NCBI RefSeq assembly: GCF_014650995.1
Contig: NZ_BMWA01000010.1
Location: forward strand, 42,241 to 106,240
Origin: Streptomyces viridiviolaceus
Lineage (GTDB): Bacteria > Actinomycetota > Actinomycetes > Streptomycetales > Streptomycetaceae
Length of the DNA stretch: 64,000 nt
Direction of reading: 5' to 3'
The stretch's first letter is position 1. Every line of letters starts with the position of its first letter. A model generated the notes under the pieces. The model saw only the letters and a list, made by a program, of their open reading frames with translations. It was not told where the DNA came from and made no database searches. A program made the position numbers and the translations under genes. Shown here piece by piece: positions 16,219 to 25,085 of the stretch.

Positions 16219-17457
16219 ATGAGCGGCAAGGCGGACCCCCGGACGGCGGGGGATGGGACCACCTCGAGGACGCGGCTGGACCGGGGGCGCGGCGCGCTCG
16301 GGCCCGCGTTGGAGCTCGTGCACACCGGACGCGCGCCCACCCGGGCCGTCCTCACCGCCGAGCTGGGCGTGACCCGGGCCACGGCGGGCGCCGTCGCCGC
16401 CGAACTGGAGGCGCTCGGTCTGATCCGGGTGGACGCCCGGCCCGGTGCGGCCGCCGGTTCGCAGGGCCGGCCCTCGCACCGCCTGGCGGTCGCCGAGAAC
16501 GGTCCCGTCGCCCTCGCCGCCCAGGTCCACGCCGACGGGTTCCGGGCCGCACTGGTCGGCCTCGGCGGCCGGATCGTCGCCACCGCGCCCGGCTGCGAGG
16601 TCGTCGACGCCGATCCGGCGAAGGTGCTCGGCTCCGTCGTCGAGGCCGGCGCCGAGCTGCTGAGGCAGACCGGACGGCGCTGCGTCGGCGCGGGCCTCGC
16701 CGTGCCGTCCGCAGTCGCCGAGCCGGACGGCCTGGCCCTGAACCCCCTGCACCTGGCCTGGCCCGCGGGCGCGCCCGTGCGGCGGATCTTCGCCGAGCAG
16801 GTGCGCGCCGCCGGACTCGACGGACCCGCGTTCGCGGCGAACGACGTGAACCTCGCCGCCCTCGCCGAGCACCGGCACGGAGCCGGACGCGGCGCCCGCG
16901 ACCTCCTCTGCGTCGCCACCGGCCACCGGGGCGTCGGCGGCGCGCTCGTGCTGGACGGCCGCCTGCACACGGGCAGTTCCGGTCTCGCCCTGGAGGTCGG
17001 CCACCTCACCGTCAACCCCGAGGGGCGCCCCTGCCACTGCGGCAGCCGCGGCTGCCTGGACGTGGAGGCCGACCCGCTGGCCTTCCTCACGGCGGCCGGA
17101 CGGGAGCCCGGCCCCGAGGTGTCCCTGCTCCAGCAGTCCATCGACCTGATCCGCGGCCACTACGACGATCCCGCCGTGCGCACCGCGACCGAGGCCCTCA
17201 TCGACCGCCTCGGCCTCGGTCTCGCCGGCCTGGTGAACATCCTCAACCCCGACCGCATCATCCTCGGCGGACTGCACCGCGCCCTCCTCGACGCCGACCC
17301 CGGGCGCCTGCGCGCGGTCGTCGCCGACCGCAGTCTGTGGGGCCAGAGCGGCGGCGTCCCCATCCTCCCGTGCACCCTGGACCACAACAGTCTGGTCGGC
17401 GCGGCCGAACTGGCCTGGCAGCCGGTCCTGGACGACCCGCTGGGGGCGCTCGTCTAG
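16219..17457 (+). CDS. ROK-family transcriptional regulator/sugar kinase homologue
   Basis: A 412-residue ROK protein. The N-terminal winged helix (APTRAVLTAELGVTRATAGA) marks it as a regulator of the NagC/XylR class rather than a plain kinase. The ROK domain shows GLALEVGHLTVNPEGRPCHC and CGSRGCLDVEA, the zinc-binding CxCGxxGC signature, and LVNILNPDRIILGG near the end. These repressors sense sugars or sugar phosphates. The start at 16219 is ATG with no clear ribosome binding site. The stop overlaps the convergent tautomerase gene by four bases. The target is unknown. Confidence 0.88.
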   Translation: MSGKADPRTAGDGTTSRTRLDRGRGALGPALELVHTGRAPTRAVLTAELGVTRATAGAVAAELEALGLIRVDARPGAAAGSQGRPSHRLAVAENGPVALAAQVHADGFRAALVGLGGRIVATAPGCEVVDADPAKVLGSVVEAGAELLRQTGRRCVGAGLAVPSAVAEPDGLALNPLHLAWPAGAPVRRIFAEQVRAAGLDGPAFAANDVNLAALAEHRHGAGRGARDLLCVATGHRGVGGALVLDGRLHTGSSGLALEVGHLTVNPEGRPCHCGSRGCLDVEADPLAFLTAAGREPGPEVSLLQQSIDLIRGHYDDPAVRTATEALIDRLGLGLAGLVNILNPDRIILGGLHRALLDADPGRLRAVVADRSLWGQSGGVPILPCTLDHNSLVGAAELAWQPVLDDPLGALV

Positions 17458-17837
17458 GACACGTACTGGGCGAGGCCGTGGCCGAGCGACCAGTCGGCGT
17501 CGGTGTTCTCCGTCAGGGTGACGAAGACGTTCCGCGGCTCCGTGCCGGCGTACGCCTGGGCGAGTTCGGCGATGCGCCGGTACAGCGCCCGCTTCCGCGA
17601 AGACGCCCGTCCCGACCGCAGCGTGATCGCCACGAACACGATGCCCTCGTCCCGGTGCACGCCGAGATGGTCGTCGTAGCGCAACGCGCTGCCGTCGCCG
17701 TCGTGACCGGTCAGGACCTGGAACCGGTCGTCGGGCGGGATGCCGAGCGTTTCCACCAGGGCCTCGTGGACGGCACGGCCGAGCGCGTCGAGGCGTGCGG
17801 CGTCGGTTCCCTGTACGTCGATGCGGACGAACGGCAT
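17454..17837 (-). CDS. Tautomerase-superfamily protein
   Basis: A 127-residue protein beginning Met-Pro (MPFVRIDVQG). After removal of Met this gives the catalytic N-terminal proline of the tautomerase superfamily. It is about twice the 4-oxalocrotonate tautomerase unit, with HEALVETLGIPPDDRFQVLT in the first half and ALYRRIAELAQAYAG in the second. Such enzymes tautomerise, dehalogenate or hydrate small organic acids. It is the last gene of the TetR - DUF4865 - phosphotriesterase-like - tautomerase series on the minus strand, 43 bp after the previous stop. Confidence 0.85.
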   Translation of the reverse strand: MPFVRIDVQGTDAARLDALGRAVHEALVETLGIPPDDRFQVLTGHDGDGSALRYDDHLGVHRDEGIVFVAITLRSGRASSRKRALYRRIAELAQAYAGTEPRNVFVTLTENTDADWSLGHGLAQYVS

Positions 17838-17880
17838 GGTGGGAGTCTCCCGTCTGGCAGGGGGTTCGGGGCGGCGGTGC

Positions 17881-18789
17881 TCAGCGCCAGTCGACGGCGA
17901 ACGCCCGGGCCGGGTTCACCGTGAGGATGCGCCGTACCAGGTCGTCGCCGACGGCGAGCGCGAGCCGCGGGCCCACCCGGCGCAGCAGGTACGGCATTCC
18001 GGGCCCCGAGTCCACGGAGCGCGCGGCGGCCGTCGTGGTGTCGCCGCCCAGCAGTATCCGGTCGCCGTGACCGGCCTCGGCCAGGGCCCGCACGGCGTCG
18101 GGCATCCGCCAGTCGGTGGCGTGGTTCGCCCGGGACGGCCCGTCGAAGGCCAGGTAGCAGCCCGACGCGGCGGCCTGCCGGTGCACCACGAGGTCGGGGG
18201 AGCGGTTGAGGTGGCCGAGGATCACCCGGTGCGGCGGCACGCCCGACTCGCCGCACAGCACATCCAGTACGTCCAGGGCGCCGGTCCCCAGCTCCAGATG
18301 GACGGCGACGGGCGCCCCGGTCGCGTGGTGGGCCTCGGCCGCGGCCGCCATGGTCCAGCGGGCGTGCGCGTCCAGCGCGTGGAAGCCTCCCGCCACCTTG
18401 ACGAGTCCGGCGCGGACGCCCGAGGCGCCGATGCCGTCGGTCAGTTCCGCGACGAAGACGTCGGCGAGCCTGCCCCGCAGGGCCGCGAGGGCGCCTTCCG
18501 CGTAGTGGACGTCCTGGTGCAGTCCCGTCGCGGCCACCACGTGCACCCCGGTCTCCCGCGACAACGGCGGCAGGTCGGCGGCGCGCCGGCCCAGTCCGTA
18601 CGGCGTCCACTGCACCACCGCCCCGCCGCCCTGTTCCCGGAACGCGGTCAGTTCGGCCCGTGCCGCCGGCACGCTCACCAGTTCCTGCCCGGGCAGCCGG
18701 GGACTGCCGAAGAACAGGTGGTCGTGCGCGTCGCACATGCCCAACCGCCCGGGCGGCACGTCCCCGAGCACCGTGCGGACCGCGCTCAC
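17881..18789 (-). CDS. Phosphotriesterase-family amidohydrolase
   Basis: A 302-residue metal-dependent hydrolase. It has the N-terminal HxH site (CDAHDHLFF), a lysine segment (AGLVKVAGG) where the bridging lysine sits, VAVHLELGT and VILGHLNRS supplying later histidines, and GDRILLGGDTTT with the catalytic Asp. Relatives are lactonases or esterases more often than true phosphotriesterases. The GTG at 18789 overlaps the DUF4865 stop as GTGA, so the two are translationally coupled. The substrate is not evident. Confidence 0.85.
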   Translation of the reverse strand: MSAVRTVLGDVPPGRLGMCDAHDHLFFGSPRLPGQELVSVPAARAELTAFREQGGGAVVQWTPYGLGRRAADLPPLSRETGVHVVAATGLHQDVHYAEGALAALRGRLADVFVAELTDGIGASGVRAGLVKVAGGFHALDAHARWTMAAAAEAHHATGAPVAVHLELGTGALDVLDVLCGESGVPPHRVILGHLNRSPDLVVHRQAAASGCYLAFDGPSRANHATDWRMPDAVRALAEAGHGDRILLGGDTTTAAARSVDSGPGMPYLLRRVGPRLALAVGDDLVRRILTVNPARAFAVDWR

Positions 18790-19370
18790 CACTGGCGCCC
18801 CCGGGGCAGACGTGCGCGGCCGGGCGCGGACAGGTGCAGCACCTGGAAGACCTCGCCCCCGGCCTTCGGCGCGTCGTGCGCGTGGAGCGAGAAGTGGACC
18901 AGCTCCCAGCGGCTCGTGTCCACGGCCGCCGCCGCCAGCACCGCACCGTCCTCGGCCGCCAGCCGCTCGGTCTCCCGCACCGCCTCCGCCGCCGCCTCGG
19001 CGGGCGGCACCCCGTCCGGCACCGTCCGGCGCCGCCGCACCGCCACCCGCGCGCGGGAACCGGCGGCGCCGCCCTCCTCGTACGCCAGACCCGTCCACTG
19101 CCGGACCGGCGGGCGGCCGAAGTCGTCGGTGGGCCGCTGGAAGGCGCCCGCGAAGAGGAAGGAGTTCATGCCCTCCACGGTGTTCCAGAGATAGAACGGC
19201 GCGTACTGGCTGACCGGCGAGCCGTGCACGCCGCGCTCGCGCATCAGGTACGCCTTGAGGCCGAGTCCCGCCCAGTCGTCCAGCAGATGCCCGGTCCGTG
19301 CCACCCGGTCGCGGATGACGTCCATCCGGTAGTCGGCGGGCAGGGTGAACTCGTACTGCATCGCATGCAT
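18786..19370 (-). CDS. DUF4865 family protein
   Basis: A 194-residue protein with the features I associate with DUF4865: MQYEFTLPADYRMDVIRDRV, APFYLWNTVEGMNSFLFAGA and FGRPPVRQWTGLAYEEG. No signal peptide or membrane segment is seen, and the function is unknown. A GGAGG box eight bases upstream supports ATG 19370 over the second ATG at 19361. The pairing with a tautomerase and a TetR regulator suggests a shared detoxification or catabolic step. Confidence 0.8.
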   Translation of the reverse strand: MHAMQYEFTLPADYRMDVIRDRVARTGHLLDDWAGLGLKAYLMRERGVHGSPVSQYAPFYLWNTVEGMNSFLFAGAFQRPTDDFGRPPVRQWTGLAYEEGGAAGSRARVAVRRRRTVPDGVPPAEAAAEAVRETERLAAEDGAVLAAAAVDTSRWELVHFSLHAHDAPKAGGEVFQVLHLSAPGRARLPRGRQW

Positions 19371-19467
19371 CCGATACCTCCTCAGGCGGCATGGTCCAGG
19401 GGACCGGCATGCGTTCCCCCGTCGGTGGTCGTGCCGTCCGCGGCGGCCCCGACGACCGCCGGACGGC

Positions 19468-20082
19468 TCATGAAGGTGCGTGACCCGGCGCCGTGCCGGT
19501 GCCCTGCCCTTGAGCGGTACGGATGTTCCGCGGGGCGAGCAGGGAGAGCAGTCCCCGCACACCCGCGTCGAAGGCGGCGGGCGAGCCGGACGCCCGGGCC
19601 AGGACGTAGCCGCCCTGGACGGTCGCGACGACGGCCGCGGCGATCTCCTCGCCGTCCAGTGACGCCGCGAAGGCGCCCTGTTCCTTGCCCTCCTCGACGA
19701 TTCCGGCGATCCGCTCCCGGAGCCAGTCCAGCGTCTCGTCGACGGGGGCGCGCAGCGCGGCGTCGGCCATGACGTCCGGATCCATCGTCAGCCGTCCGAC
19801 CGGACAGCCGCGCAGCACGTCGCGCTCGCGCCGCAGATACGCCTCGATGCGCTCGTACGGCGTGCCCGGCCCGCCGAGCACCCCCTCGGCGGTGGCCCGC
19901 AGCTCCTCGGCGGTGCGTCGGATCGCGGTCAGCGCGAGGTCGGGCTTGCCCCTGAAGTGGTGGTACATGCTGCCCTGCCCGGCGCCCGCGCGCTCCAGGA
20001 TCGCCTTCGGGCTGGTGCCGACGTAGCCGCGTTCCCACAACAGCTCGCGGGTGGACTCGATCAGGCGCTCCGAGGTGCTCAT
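19468..20082 (-). CDS. TetR-family transcriptional regulator
   Basis: A 204-residue regulator. The N-terminal TetR helix-turn-helix reads TSERLIESTRELLWERGYVG, then ILERAGAGQGSMYHHFRGKP. The C-terminal ligand domain ends in a disordered Gly/Pro tail. It heads the operon with DUF4865, phosphotriesterase-like and tautomerase genes. A 22-bp near-palindrome at 20090-20111, just upstream of its start, is a likely self-regulatory operator. No strong ribosome binding site precedes ATG 20082. Confidence 0.9.
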   Translation of the reverse strand: MSTSERLIESTRELLWERGYVGTSPKAILERAGAGQGSMYHHFRGKPDLALTAIRRTAEELRATAEGVLGGPGTPYERIEAYLRRERDVLRGCPVGRLTMDPDVMADAALRAPVDETLDWLRERIAGIVEEGKEQGAFAASLDGEEIAAAVVATVQGGYVLARASGSPAAFDAGVRGLLSLLAPRNIRTAQGQGTGTAPGHAPS

Positions 20083-20089
20083 GCACGCA

Positions 20090-20111
20090 CTGTACATACT
20101 AGTAGTTACAG
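20090..20111. promoter_or_regulatory. Near-palindromic operator upstream of tetR
   Basis: The 22-bp site has outer arms CTGTA/TACAG and a perfect inner TACTAGTA, with mismatches only between them. It ends eight bases before the TetR start codon. Length and symmetry fit a TetR dimer site; it may also regulate the gene at 20261 in the other direction. Confidence 0.65.
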
Positions 20112-20260
20112 AAATCCAGGGTGCGAGGAGCAGGGGCAGGCGGCCCTCGTACTCCCCGCGGGGTAGGCACACTGCCGCTGGCCGTACGACGACCCGGACC
20201 CCCCTCCGGGGCGACTCTCGGAAGCGGCAGACGGACATCGCGACCGAGGAGTGGAACGAC

Positions 20261-20542
20261 ATGCAGACCCTGGCACAGTTCGGCGACGGCGGGCCCGGCC
20301 CCTGGATCCTGCTCTTCCCGGTGATCTGGGCGCTGGTGATCGGCGGCGGCGTCACGCTGCTGCGCCGCACTGTGTGGCGCGGGCGTCACGACGCCCGGCG
20401 GCCCGTGGTCGAAAACGGCTCACCCATCGCCGTACTCGGCCACCGCTTCGCCTCCGGCGAGATCGACGAGGACGAGTACTGGCGCCGGCTGTCCGTCCTG
20501 GACGAGCAGTTCGGCCGCACCGGCAAGGGGGGCGCGGCCTGA
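20261..20542 (+). CDS. Small SHOCT-domain membrane protein
   Basis: A 93-residue protein with one membrane helix (WILLFPVIWALVIGGGVTLL) and a C-terminal SHOCT motif (LGHRFASGEIDEDEYWRRLSVL). SHOCT is a short oligomerisation-type domain common at the ends of small bacterial membrane proteins. ATG 20261 has a GAGGAG box. Function unknown. Confidence 0.85.
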   Translation: MQTLAQFGDGGPGPWILLFPVIWALVIGGGVTLLRRTVWRGRHDARRPVVENGSPIAVLGHRFASGEIDEDEYWRRLSVLDEQFGRTGKGGAA

Positions 20543-20872
20543 CCACGACGACCGCCCCCGGGCCGTCGACGCCGTGAAGCGACGGAGGGGCACGCCCCGG
20601 ACGGGGTGGGCGCGGACCTCCCGGCCGGACGCTGCACCGCCACACGCGTCACGCGAGGCTGCGGGCTGCCCGTCCGGACGGGCTGCGGGCCCTCGCCACC
20701 GCGTGACCGGCGTGCCCCCCGGGCGCACGCCCGGCCCGCGCTCTCCCACGGTCCGGCGGCCGTTGCCCCGCTCGCCGCCGGGACCCGGCGGCCCCCGGCC
20801 GTGGCTCAGTGGCCGTGGGCCCCGGACGCGGCACGAAAGCGGGACCCACGGCGGAGGAGGGTCACCGCCCGG
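20543..20872. other. Intergenic stretch, nothing identified
   Basis: These 330 bases follow the SHOCT gene and precede the end of the anti-sigma ATPase gene. Frames are open only because of base composition. I see no ribosome binding site with a sensible protein, no tRNA and no strong hairpin. Confidence 0.5.
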
Positions 20873-21406
20873 TCAGCCGGCAACGGCCGACCGGGCGGGA
20901 GCGGGTTGTGGCGCCGCGAGGCCGACGGTGTGGTCGACCTCGGCGAACGCCGCGGCGGGCACCTCCTCGACCAGGCGCCGCGGCGGGCGAGCGGAGACGG
21001 GCGCGGGCGGGGCGGTCGTCGGCAGCGTGAACCAGACGACCTTCCCGGACTCGCCGTCCGGCCGGGCGCCCCAGCTCTCGCTCATGGCGGCCACCATGGC
21101 CAGGCCGCGCCCGCAGGTGGCCAGCGGCTCGGCATCGTCCACCACGGGCAGCCGGGGATCGCGGTCGCGCACCGAGACGGTGAGCCGGTCGAGCGTCAGC
21201 TCTATCTCCACGGTGCATGTCTTGTCGGGACGGGCATGCAGGTGGACGTTGGTCAACAGCTCCGTCACACCGAGCGCCGCCCGGTCGATCAGGGAATCCA
21301 AATGCCAGTAGCGCAACTGCGCAGATACGATTCTGCGGACCTGGCCGATCCGCGACGGCAGGGCTTGGAGCTCCACCGTGCAGTGCCTGCTTGGGTGACT
21401 GATCAC
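20873..21406 (-). CDS. Anti-sigma-type ATP-binding regulatory protein
   Basis: A 177-residue HATPase_c protein of the RsbW/SpoIIAB-like class abundant in Streptomyces. The N-box reads ALGVTELLTNVHLHA with Glu and Asn, and the G-box reads CGRGLAMVAAMSESWG. Members bind ATP and either phosphorylate anti-anti-sigma proteins or hold sigma factors. The C-terminal 40 residues are Pro/Ala-rich and not conserved. The GTG at 21406 has a GGGGAG box eight bases upstream. The open frame runs further back to 21589 but with no family sequence. Confidence 0.83.
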   Translation of the reverse strand: MISHPSRHCTVELQALPSRIGQVRRIVSAQLRYWHLDSLIDRAALGVTELLTNVHLHARPDKTCTVEIELTLDRLTVSVRDRDPRLPVVDDAEPLATCGRGLAMVAAMSESWGARPDGESGKVVWFTLPTTAPPAPVSARPPRRLVEEVPAAAFAEVDHTVGLAAPQPAPARSAVAG

Positions 21407-21590
21407 GGCTGCGACTCCCCGACGTAAGAGGTCCGGAAGAACACGGAGTAGGGATCCAGCGGGCCGGCGCGTCAAGCCGCCGCCTGCTGTCGTGGCCGGC
21501 GGGCTGGTTCGCAGCGTTATCGCCGGTAAACCCAGAGTGACGTGAGACCAGAGTGACGCAAGGGGTAGGGCACCGCAAGTCACGGACATC

Positions 21591-21914
21591 TCAGTGACTG
21601 CGCCCCGCCGCCCTGCGCACCGCCTCGATGAAGCGGCGTGCCGCGGGCGGTCCGGACTCGCCCGGCGCGGGGTCCCGCTCGCCGAGCGTCAGCAGGTACC
21701 GCTTGCCGTTCAGGTCGGCCAGCGCCCGGTCCCCGGCCGCGAACCAGGGCCGGGAGGCGCGCACCGCCTGCACCGGTGCGCTGTCGATCTCACTGCCGTA
21801 ACTGGTGAGCAACTCCAGCCTGCCGCCGCTGATCCGGACCTGCCCGGCCCGGGTGAGCGAGCGCAGGCGCTTGCCGATCCGCACCCCCGTGGCCGTGAAC
21901 TCCGGCTCCGCCAT
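21591..21914 (-). CDS. Conserved hypothetical protein
   Basis: A 107-residue soluble, basic protein (MAEPEFTATGVRIGKRLRSL at the start; KRYLLTLGERDP in the middle). I know it only as a conserved actinobacterial hypothetical. There are no metal motifs, membrane helices or signal peptide. The codon pattern and a GAGGGGG box before ATG 21914 support a real gene. It is divergent from the PLP enzyme at 22256. Confidence 0.65.
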   Translation of the reverse strand: MAEPEFTATGVRIGKRLRSLTRAGQVRISGGRLELLTSYGSEIDSAPVQAVRASRPWFAAGDRALADLNGKRYLLTLGERDPAPGESGPPAARRFIEAVRRAAGRSH

Positions 21915-22141
21915 GCCTGCGCCCCCTCGTGCGCGTCGGTGTGCCGAACCGTGCACCGGGCTGGGCCGGTACGGGCTCGACTCGTCCTCCAGCGTGCGCC
22001 CGTGGCGGGACCTCGTCCCGCCCGGTGAAGTCTGCCCGCACCCGCCGCGGAGCACCAGTGCGCGGGCCGGTCTTCCCGGCCTGCCCGGAGCACTCGCACC
22101 AATGCGCCCCCCACTGCGCCGCGCACGCCGCCCCAGGGCCG

Positions 22142-22160
22142 CCTTTGAGGCCCTCAAAGG
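22142..22160. promoter_or_regulatory. 19-bp palindrome upstream of the PLP enzyme gene
   Basis: CCTTTGAGG-C-CCTCAAAGG is a perfect 9-bp inverted repeat about 96 bp before GTG 22256, in the 340-bp divergent spacer (21915-22255). Two direct elements of the form AAGGTG...TTATG follow (22156-22170 and 22188-22200). Together they look like a regulator site and promoter region. The regulator is unknown, and the rest of the spacer shows nothing. Confidence 0.5.
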
Positions 22161-22255
22161 TGTGTTTATGCAGGTGAGAAGCGTGTCGAAGGTGCTTATG
22201 ATCGGGGTGTCGGCCGCGTGACGCGCCGTCGGCGCGCAGCGTAAGGAGCCCCGTC

Positions 22256-23380
22256 GTGAGCACCCCCCAGCAGACCCGGACCGGCGCGACCCTCGATGTC
22301 GACCACAGCGACGCCGCCTACCGTGCGTGGCTGAAAGAGGCCGTGCGCAAGGTCCAGGCCGACGCCAACCGCTCGGCCGACACCCATCTGCTCCGCTTCC
22401 CGCTGCCGGAGAAGTGGGGCATCGACCTGTACCTCAAGGACGAGTCCACCCACCCGACCGGCAGCCTCAAGCACCGCCTCGCCCGCTCGCTCTTCCTCTA
22501 CGGCCTGTGCAACGGCTGGATCCGGCCGGACCGCCCGGTGATCGAGGCGTCCAGCGGCTCGACGGCGGTCTCCGAGGCGTACTTCGCCAAGCTGATCGGC
22601 GTGCCCTTCATCGCCGTGATGCCGCGCACGACGAGCGCCGAGAAGATCCGCCTGATCGAATTCCACGGCGGCCGGTGCCACTTCGTGGACGACTCCCGCC
22701 GGATGTACGAGGAGTCCGCCCGCCTCGCGGCCGAGACCGGCGGCCATTACATGGACCAGTTCACCTACGCCGAGCGGGCCACGGACTGGCGCGGCAACAA
22801 CAACATCGCCGAATCGATCTTCCGTCAGCTGCGGTTGGAACGGTTCCCGGAGCCCGCGTGGATCGTCGCCACGGCCGGCACCGGCGGCACCTCGGCGACC
22901 CTCGCGCGCTACGTGCACTACATGCAGTACGACACCCGCGTCTGCGTCGCCGACCCGGAGAACTCCTGTTTCTTCGAGGGCTGGACCACCGGCGATCCGG
23001 ACGTCACCTGCGACTGCGGCTCCCGGATCGAGGGCATCGGCCGGCCGCGGATGGAACCGAGCTTCCTGCCCGGCGCGATCGACCGCATGATGAAGGTGCC
23101 CGACGCGGCCAGCGTCGCCGCCGTACGGGCCCTGGAACGGGTCATCGGCCGCAAGGCGGGCGGCTCGACGGGCACCGGCCTGTGGAGCGCACTGAAGATC
23201 GTCGCCGAGATGGTGGCCGAGGGCCGCGAGGGCAGCGTGGTGACCCTGCTGTGCGACCCGGGGGACCGCTACCTCGACAAGTACTACTCGGACGCGTGGC
23301 TCGCCGGACAGGGCATGGACATCGAGCCGTACACGGCGGCGATCGAGTCCTTGCTGCACACGGGCGTCTGGCCCGACTGA
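22256..23380 (+). CDS. PLP-dependent cysteine synthase-family enzyme
   Basis: A 374-residue fold-type II PLP enzyme. The PLP lysine lies in HPTGSLKHRLARSLF near residue 78, and the substrate loop is EASSGSTAVSEAYFAKL. The phosphate-binding glycine loop is ATAGTGGTSATLARY, and a late C-terminal motif reads GGSTGTGLWSALKI. It resembles the longer cysteine-synthase-like group that includes mycobacterial L-cysteine desulfhydrase, so sulfide release from cysteine is possible as well as cysteine synthesis. GTG 22256 has an AAGGAG box. It is a single gene with a palindrome upstream. Confidence 0.85.
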   Translation: MSTPQQTRTGATLDVDHSDAAYRAWLKEAVRKVQADANRSADTHLLRFPLPEKWGIDLYLKDESTHPTGSLKHRLARSLFLYGLCNGWIRPDRPVIEASSGSTAVSEAYFAKLIGVPFIAVMPRTTSAEKIRLIEFHGGRCHFVDDSRRMYEESARLAAETGGHYMDQFTYAERATDWRGNNNIAESIFRQLRLERFPEPAWIVATAGTGGTSATLARYVHYMQYDTRVCVADPENSCFFEGWTTGDPDVTCDCGSRIEGIGRPRMEPSFLPGAIDRMMKVPDAASVAAVRALERVIGRKAGGSTGTGLWSALKIVAEMVAEGREGSVVTLLCDPGDRYLDKYYSDAWLAGQGMDIEPYTAAIESLLHTGVWPD

Positions 23381-23396
23381 AACCGGCGCGCGGGGC

Positions 23397-23870
23397 CTAC
23401 GGGCGGGTCAGGCGCCGGTCCAGCGAGGTGACCGCGGCCCGGAAGGCCCGCCCCAGGCCCGGACGGGCCCGGTTCAGCACGAAACGGAACGGCGCCGTGC
23501 CGTCGGCCGCCCACGTCCACTGCACGCGCGTGCCGGCCCCGGCCGGCGTCAGCCGCCACTCCTCGACCAGCGCCCGCGCGCCCGGCACGTTGGTGACGTC
23601 CACGCGATAGGCGTACACCTCGGGCCGACGCGCCGTCAGGATCGTCTCCACGAAGCGCGTGCCGCCCCGCAGCCGGACCTCGCGTCCCGCCCCCTCGCCG
23701 ATGGGCCGGGCGGACGTCACCGCCGAGAACCACGCGGTCCAGCCCGGCACGTCCTCGGCGAGTGCCCGGAAGACCGGATCCGGGGCCGCGGAGATCTCCC
23801 GCGCGAAGACCAGGCGTACGGGCGCGGTCCCGACGAAGCCGAGCCCCACCGGGCGCAGACGGCGAACCAT
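23397..23870 (-). CDS. SRPBCC-family (START-like) protein
   Basis: A 157-residue helix-grip protein: VRLVFAREISAAPDPVFRAL, then DVPGWTAWFSAVTSA, and ARALVEEWRLTPAGAGTRVQ. SRPBCC proteins bind lipids or hydrophobic ligands, or act as polyketide cyclases. This one stands alone, so its ligand is unknown. ATG 23870 has a GGGGGAG box. It converges with the PLP enzyme. Confidence 0.8.
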   Translation of the reverse strand: MVRRLRPVGLGFVGTAPVRLVFAREISAAPDPVFRALAEDVPGWTAWFSAVTSARPIGEGAGREVRLRGGTRFVETILTARRPEVYAYRVDVTNVPGARALVEEWRLTPAGAGTRVQWTWAADGTAPFRFVLNRARPGLGRAFRAAVTSLDRRLTRP

Positions 23871-23993
23871 CGGACTCCCCCTTGTGCTGCGGCGGACGCG
23901 ATCGGCCGACGACCGGCGGCCGGGTGACGCCACCATAGCGGGGGCCGCGTCAGGTGTCAGCGGGGCCCGGTCCGCCACCGTGGTCCGGGCCGG

Positions 23994-24812
23994 TCACTCG
24001 TCGTCGGGCTCGCCCGCCACGACCACCCGCAGATGCTCCGCGATCTCCGCGCGCGCCTCGGCCGGCAGACCGGCGTCCGTCACCAGCGTGTCGACCTGGT
24101 CCAGCGCGGCGAACGAACTCAGGCCCACCACCCCCCACTTGGTGTGGTCGGCGACCACCACCACCCGCCGCGCCGAATGCACCAGGCGCCGGTTGGTCTC
24201 GGCCTCCGCGAGGTTCGGCGTGGACAGCCCGGCCTCGGTCGATATCCCGTGCACGCCGAGGAAGAGCACGTCGAAGTGGAGCGCCGCGATCGCCTGGTCG
24301 GCGACCGGACCCACCAGCGAGTCGGAAGGAGTGCGCACCCCGCCGGTCAGCACCACCGTGGCCGCGCCCTGCCGCACACCCGAGGTGCGCTGCGCCGCGT
24401 GGAAGACATCGGCGACCCGCACCGAGTTGGTCACCACCGTCAGGTCCGGCACGTCCACCAGCCGGTGCGCCAGTGCGTACGTCGTCGTACCGCCCGACAG
24501 CGCGATCGCGGCACCCGGCGCGACCAGTTCCGCGGCGGCCCGCGCGATCTCCTCCTTCGCGGTGGGCTCCAGGCCCGACTTGGCCTCGAACCCCGGCTCG
24601 TGCGTGCTCGCCTCGGCCACCGGAACCGCGCCGCCGTGCACCTTCTCCAGCACACCCTGCCGGGCGAGGGCATCGAGATCGCGGCGGACCGTCATGTCCG
24701 ACACGCCGAGCTTGCGGGTCAGCTCGTTGACCCGGACACCGCCCCGGCGGCGGACCTCGTCGAGGATCAGGGCCCGCCGCTGCTCCGCGAGGAGGTTCTG
24801 ATTCTCGCTCAC
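23994..24812 (-). CDS. DeoR-family transcriptional regulator
   Basis: A 272-residue regulator. The DeoR helix-turn-helix includes RALILDEVRRRGGVRVNELT and SDMTVRRDLDALARQGVLEK. The sugar-phosphate sensor domain has ALSGGTTTYALAHRL and TVVTNSVRVADVF, and ADHTKWGVVGLSSFA near the end. GTG 24812 fits the family start; no sugar operon is adjacent, so its target lies elsewhere. The roughly 270 bp between it and the divergent membrane gene at 25086 hold no recognised operator. Confidence 0.88.
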   Translation of the reverse strand: MSENQNLLAEQRRALILDEVRRRGGVRVNELTRKLGVSDMTVRRDLDALARQGVLEKVHGGAVPVAEASTHEPGFEAKSGLEPTAKEEIARAAAELVAPGAAIALSGGTTTYALAHRLVDVPDLTVVTNSVRVADVFHAAQRTSGVRQGAATVVLTGGVRTPSDSLVGPVADQAIAALHFDVLFLGVHGISTEAGLSTPNLAEAETNRRLVHSARRVVVVADHTKWGVVGLSSFAALDQVDTLVTDAGLPAEARAEIAEHLRVVVAGEPDDE

Positions 24813-25085
24813 GTACGCTCCGGTCCTTTCGCCGCAAAACCGTCCGACACGCCCGGCGCACCCTCCCCGAGCTCTCGACCCGCTCGACCAGGGGACCCCG
24901 CCGACGAGGAGTTCTCCCCGCTCCGGTGCGCGGACGTCCCATCCTCGCACGCCCCACCACGGGCCGCGCCACCGGCTGCCCGACGCGCGCAGGCCACCCG
25001 GACCTCACTCGCGCGCCACTCCTCACACGGTTCGGGGAGATTCCGTGCCGTCGGGTGTGCGCGGCCCCGCTCACAGGAGATCCTT

